From: an uncultured Eubacteriales bacterium
GTDB taxonomy: Bacteria > Bacillota > Clostridia > Oscillospirales > CAG-272
Assembly: GCA_958414825.1 (NCBI GenBank)
Contig: CATYXQ010000046.1
Location: 1 to 15,097, forward strand
Length of the DNA: 15,097 nucleotides
Direction of reading: 5' to 3'
Part shown: piece after piece, positions 13,222 to 15,097 of the stretch
Numbering within the stretch: position 1 is the stretch's first letter
Layout: each line of letters starts with the position of its first letter
Program-made: the position numbers and the translations under genes
Notes under the pieces: generated by a model
Told to the model about the DNA's origin: nothing
The model's database searches: none
What the model saw: only the letters and a program-made list of their open reading frames with translations

Positions 13222-14415
13222 ATGACTTCATGCAAAAAGCCCACAGTCGGGGCAGAATACGATATTATTGTTGTCGGAGGCGGCGTCGCAGGCGTGGCCG
13301 CAGCGGTAAGCGCGGCGCGAAGCGGTATGAAAACGCTGCTGCTGGAAAAAATGGCTTTGCTCGGCGGTCTGGCCACAGAGGGACTGATCAACTGGTGGGA
13401 GCCGTTGTGCAACGCAGAGGGAAAAAAATTGATTTCAGGCGTTTCAGAAGAAATTCTGCGGCGCACGATTCAGTACGGTCCCGACCGCTTACCTGCGGAA
13501 TGGCGCAAAGAGGGCGTTTGGGAACAGCAAACCGAAAAACGCTATGTCACGCACTTCTCTCCGACCGTCATGTCGCTTGTGCTGACCGACATGCTGCTCG
13601 AAGCCGGTGTACAGATCCGCTTTGATTCGCTGGCAACCTATCCGGAAATGGACGGAAATCGCATCAAAGGCATCCTTGTCGAAACCGTCAGCGGCACGGA
13701 GTATTACCCCTGCCGCGCTGCAATCGACGCGACCGGCACCTGCATTTTGTTTGACCGCGCGGGCGCGCCCTGCCGCGAGGGGCAAAATTTCATGTCCTTT
13801 TATACGCACATAATGACATTTGAAGACGGAAAAAAATACGATACATTCAGCGTCCGAAAATGGCACGTTACGGGTGCCGGAATGACCGGAAACGGTCAAC
13901 CCGAGAATTACCCGCTGACCGCCGGAATTACCAGCGACGAAGTCACGAATTACCTGCTCAAAGGCCAAACCATGCTCCTTGAGGAACTGAAACAGAAAGA
14001 TCGCTTCGCACAGGAAATCATCGACTTGCCGCGTATGCCGCAGTTCCGTATGATCCGGCACATTGTCGGCAGCTACGAAATGACCATGGACGACCTGTAT
14101 CGCCCGCAAAACGATTCAATCGGCACTTGCGGTTATTTCGGTCATAAGGGATATTGGTTTGAAATTCCATACCGGGCGCTCTACGTCCCGGGGTTCCCGA
14201 ATATCTGGGCGGCCGGTCGCGTAATTTCTGCAGACGGCAACGCATGGGACGCGACACGCGTCATTCCGGTTGCGGCCGAAACCGGCGAAGCTGCCGCAAG
14301 GGCGGCGGCGCTGGCCGTGCGTCTGCAAATCGACGCTGAGGCCGTGGATACGAATGAACTGCAAACCGTTTTGCGTCAAAACGGTTTCCGCATTCATTTT
14401 GACGACCACATGTAA
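13222..14415 (+). CDS. FAD-dependent oxidoreductase (FAD_oxidored-like)
   Basis: This 397-residue protein has a Rossmann dinucleotide motif, DIIVVGGGVAGVAAAVSAAR (14-33), with Glu42 placed to bind the FAD ribose, and then GGLATEGLINWWEP (48-61), a segment typical of PF12831-type flavoproteins. Near the C-terminus, WAAGRVISADGNAWDATRVI and GEAAARAAALAV (about 330-365) form the second FAD-contact region. No signal peptide or membrane segment is visible, so it is cytosolic. The gene starts one base after the upstream stop, with GGAGGCGG about 10 bases before the ATG inside the previous gene's end, so translation is coupled. The substrate cannot be predicted; relatives act on varied carbohydrate or organic-acid compounds. 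The partnership with a secreted peptidase-like protein is unusual. Confidence 0.85.
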   Translation: MTSCKKPTVGAEYDIIVVGGGVAGVAAAVSAARSGMKTLLLEKMALLGGLATEGLINWWEPLCNAEGKKLISGVSEEILRRTIQYGPDRLPAEWRKEGVWEQQTEKRYVTHFSPTVMSLVLTDMLLEAGVQIRFDSLATYPEMDGNRIKGILVETVSGTEYYPCRAAIDATGTCILFDRAGAPCREGQNFMSFYTHIMTFEDGKKYDTFSVRKWHVTGAGMTGNGQPENYPLTAGITSDEVTNYLLKGQTMLLEELKQKDRFAQEIIDLPRMPQFRMIRHIVGSYEMTMDDLYRPQNDSIGTCGYFGHKGYWFEIPYRALYVPGFPNIWAAGRVISADGNAWDATRVIPVAAETGEAAARAAALAVRLQIDAEAVDTNELQTVLRQNGFRIHFDDHM

Positions 14416-14436
14416 AAAATTCTTAAAAATACAGCA

Positions 14437-14455
14437 GACGCATCCGATATGCGTC
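14437..14455. repeat. Small palindromic hairpin after the FAD oxidoreductase gene
   Basis: GACGCAT (14437-14443) pairs with ATGCGTC (14449-14455) around CCGAT. No T-run follows on either strand, so it is not a standard terminator. It lies between the oxidoreductase stop and the IS element and may be a leftover of the original downstream region. Confidence 0.4.
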
Positions 14456-14475
14456 CGTATAACCGTCAGTCACAA

Positions 14476-14602
14476 CCACCGGCTAAGCCGGAGGCTTGAA
14501 TAAGCCCTAGAAGGGCATTTTACAGGCCACACCCCTAAAGGGGCACCGAAAGGTTCTGCCAACCGCATTACTTCTTCGGGCAACCCCTAAAGGGGTGTTT
14601 TT
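14476..14602. repeat. Hairpin cluster at the tnpA-distal end of the IS element
   Basis: Four hairpins lie in a row: CCGGC-TAA-GCCGG (14479-14491, extended by CC/GG past an A-A mismatch), GCCCT-AGA-AGGGC (14504-14516), CCCC-TAAA-GGGG (14532-14543) and ACCCC-TAAA-GGGGT (14583-14596). The first is the best candidate for the transposase-bound end hairpin. The last is followed by GTTTTTATTT on the plus strand and can terminate transcription arriving from the FAD oxidoreductase gene, protecting the transposase from antisense read-through. Confidence 0.6.
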
Positions 14603-14609
14603 ATTTAGC

Positions 14610-15080
14610 CTACTTTGTCTTGCTACCCGTAAACGGGTCTATATATTCTTGAATACTCATCTGGTCTGCCATTTCATCTTCTTGCAATTGGTTTCTTATG
14701 TATTCCGCTATTTGTTTTTTATTGCGTCCTACGGTATCCACATAATATCCTCTTGCCCAAAAATGACGGTTTCCATATTTATACTTCAAATTTGCGTGTC
14801 TATCGAAAATCATAAGACTGCTTTTACCTTTTAGAAATCCCATTATTTGTGCTACGCTGTATTTAGGCGGTATTTCTATAAGCATATGAATATGGTCGGG
14901 GCACGCTTCTGCTTCTATTATATTTACACCTTTTTGTTCACATAATTTTCTCAAGATCTTTCCTATGTCCGTTTTTATCTCTTTATATATTGCTTGTCTA
15001 CGATATTTTGGTGCAAATACAATATGGTATTGACATCTCCACTTAGTATGTTCTTAACTATTTATGTCCTTCTCTTTCAT
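14610..15080 (-). pseudogene. tnpA: IS200-type Y1 transposase with premature stop at codon 9
   Basis: From the ATG at 15080, preceded by AAGGAGG, the frame encodes 156 codons with the normal IS200 TnpA layout. Landmarks are HTKWRCQYHIVFAPKYRRQ (11-29), the metal-binding HUH motif DHIH (His63, His65), NRHFWARGYYVDTVGRN (104-120) and catalytic Tyr127 with Gln131 in EYIRNQ. These numbers match those of characterised relatives. Codon 9 is TAA (15054-15056), where close family members usually have Leu, so a single TTA-to-TAA change explains it. The rest of the frame is open to the stop at 14610. Translation restarting downstream would lose the N-terminal strand, because the next start-like codon (TTG 14954) lies past 40 residues. 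The copy is probably inactive itself, but its ends could be moved by another TnpA. Confidence 0.82.
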
Positions 15081-15097
15081 GACTAGGACCTCCTTGG

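Larger units (their letters stand above)
14465..15097 (-). mobile_element. IS200/IS605-type insertion element, left part cut by the window edge
   Basis: The element contains a Y1-transposase gene on the minus strand followed by a hairpin-rich, gene-free end of about 140 bases. There is no tnpB between tnpA and this end, which fits the IS200 group. Such elements transpose as single-stranded DNA, recognise subterminal hairpins, and have neither terminal inverted repeats nor target duplications, so the exact boundary cannot be read here; about 14465-14475 is an estimate. The other end lies beyond 15097. Confidence 0.75.

Noticed and set aside
13489..14109. Minus-strand open frame opposite the FAD oxidoreductase gene
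   Set aside because: Shadow frame; the plus-strand gene has Rossmann motifs and coupling signals.
14437..14455. Intrinsic terminator directly after the FAD oxidoreductase gene
   Set aside because: A 7-bp hairpin is present but no T-run follows on either strand.
14532..14596. Repeated CCCCTAAAGGGG units as a possible CRISPR array
   Set aside because: Only two short copies, both palindromic and part of the IS end; no regular spacers and no cas genes.

Overview
This window looks like chromosome of a Gram-positive Clostridia-type Firmicute, possibly an Oscillospirales or Ruminococcaceae-like gut anaerobe. The reasons are strong AGGAGG-type ribosome binding sites, consensus TTGACA-N17-TATAAT promoters, the class II (Firmicute-type) GalT, diderm-independent lipoprotein signals, an ABC-F ATPase and an IS200-type transposase. 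This placement is inference; no 16S or other taxonomic marker is present.

Left block (1-2990, minus strand): an AT-rich two-gene operon encodes paralogous secreted lipoproteins, driven from a good promoter near 2950-2977. Their leader sequence is duplicated. The same leader motif at bases 1-10 suggests a third copy starts just beyond the left edge. A short decayed C-terminal gene fragment lies at 58-159. A perfect 21-bp inverted repeat (3039-3085) separates this block from the ABC-F ATPase gene (3145-5097, minus strand), which has its own consensus promoter.

Middle block (5200-8800): a small 61-residue membrane-type protein with a strong terminator, then a tRNA-Gln(CUG) on the minus strand with its own promoter and terminator. 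Next is a tightly overlapping three-gene plus-strand operon: a nickel-dependent LarA-family 2-hydroxyacid racemase/epimerase with every key LarA residue at the canonical position, a DUF1893 protein with a deaminase-like fold, and a glycerate kinase. The simplest reading is that the racemase adjusts glycerate (or a related hydroxyacid) stereochemistry and glycerate kinase passes it into glycolysis as phosphoglycerate.

Right block (8800-15097): a galM-galT operon (mutarotase and galactose-1-phosphate uridylyltransferase) closed by a terminator. A second operon follows from a perfect consensus promoter with a structured leader. It encodes a secreted three-domain protein (ricin-like trefoil, BIG2, C39-like cysteine peptidase) and, one base later, a cytosolic FAD-dependent oxidoreductase. 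The window ends in an IS200/IS605-type element on the minus strand whose tnpA carries an in-frame stop at codon 9, followed by hairpin-rich end sequence.

The most interesting items are the LarA-DUF1893-glycerate kinase operon, the duplicated two-domain lipoproteins in an AT-rich island, and the coupling of a secreted C39-like protein to a flavoenzyme.
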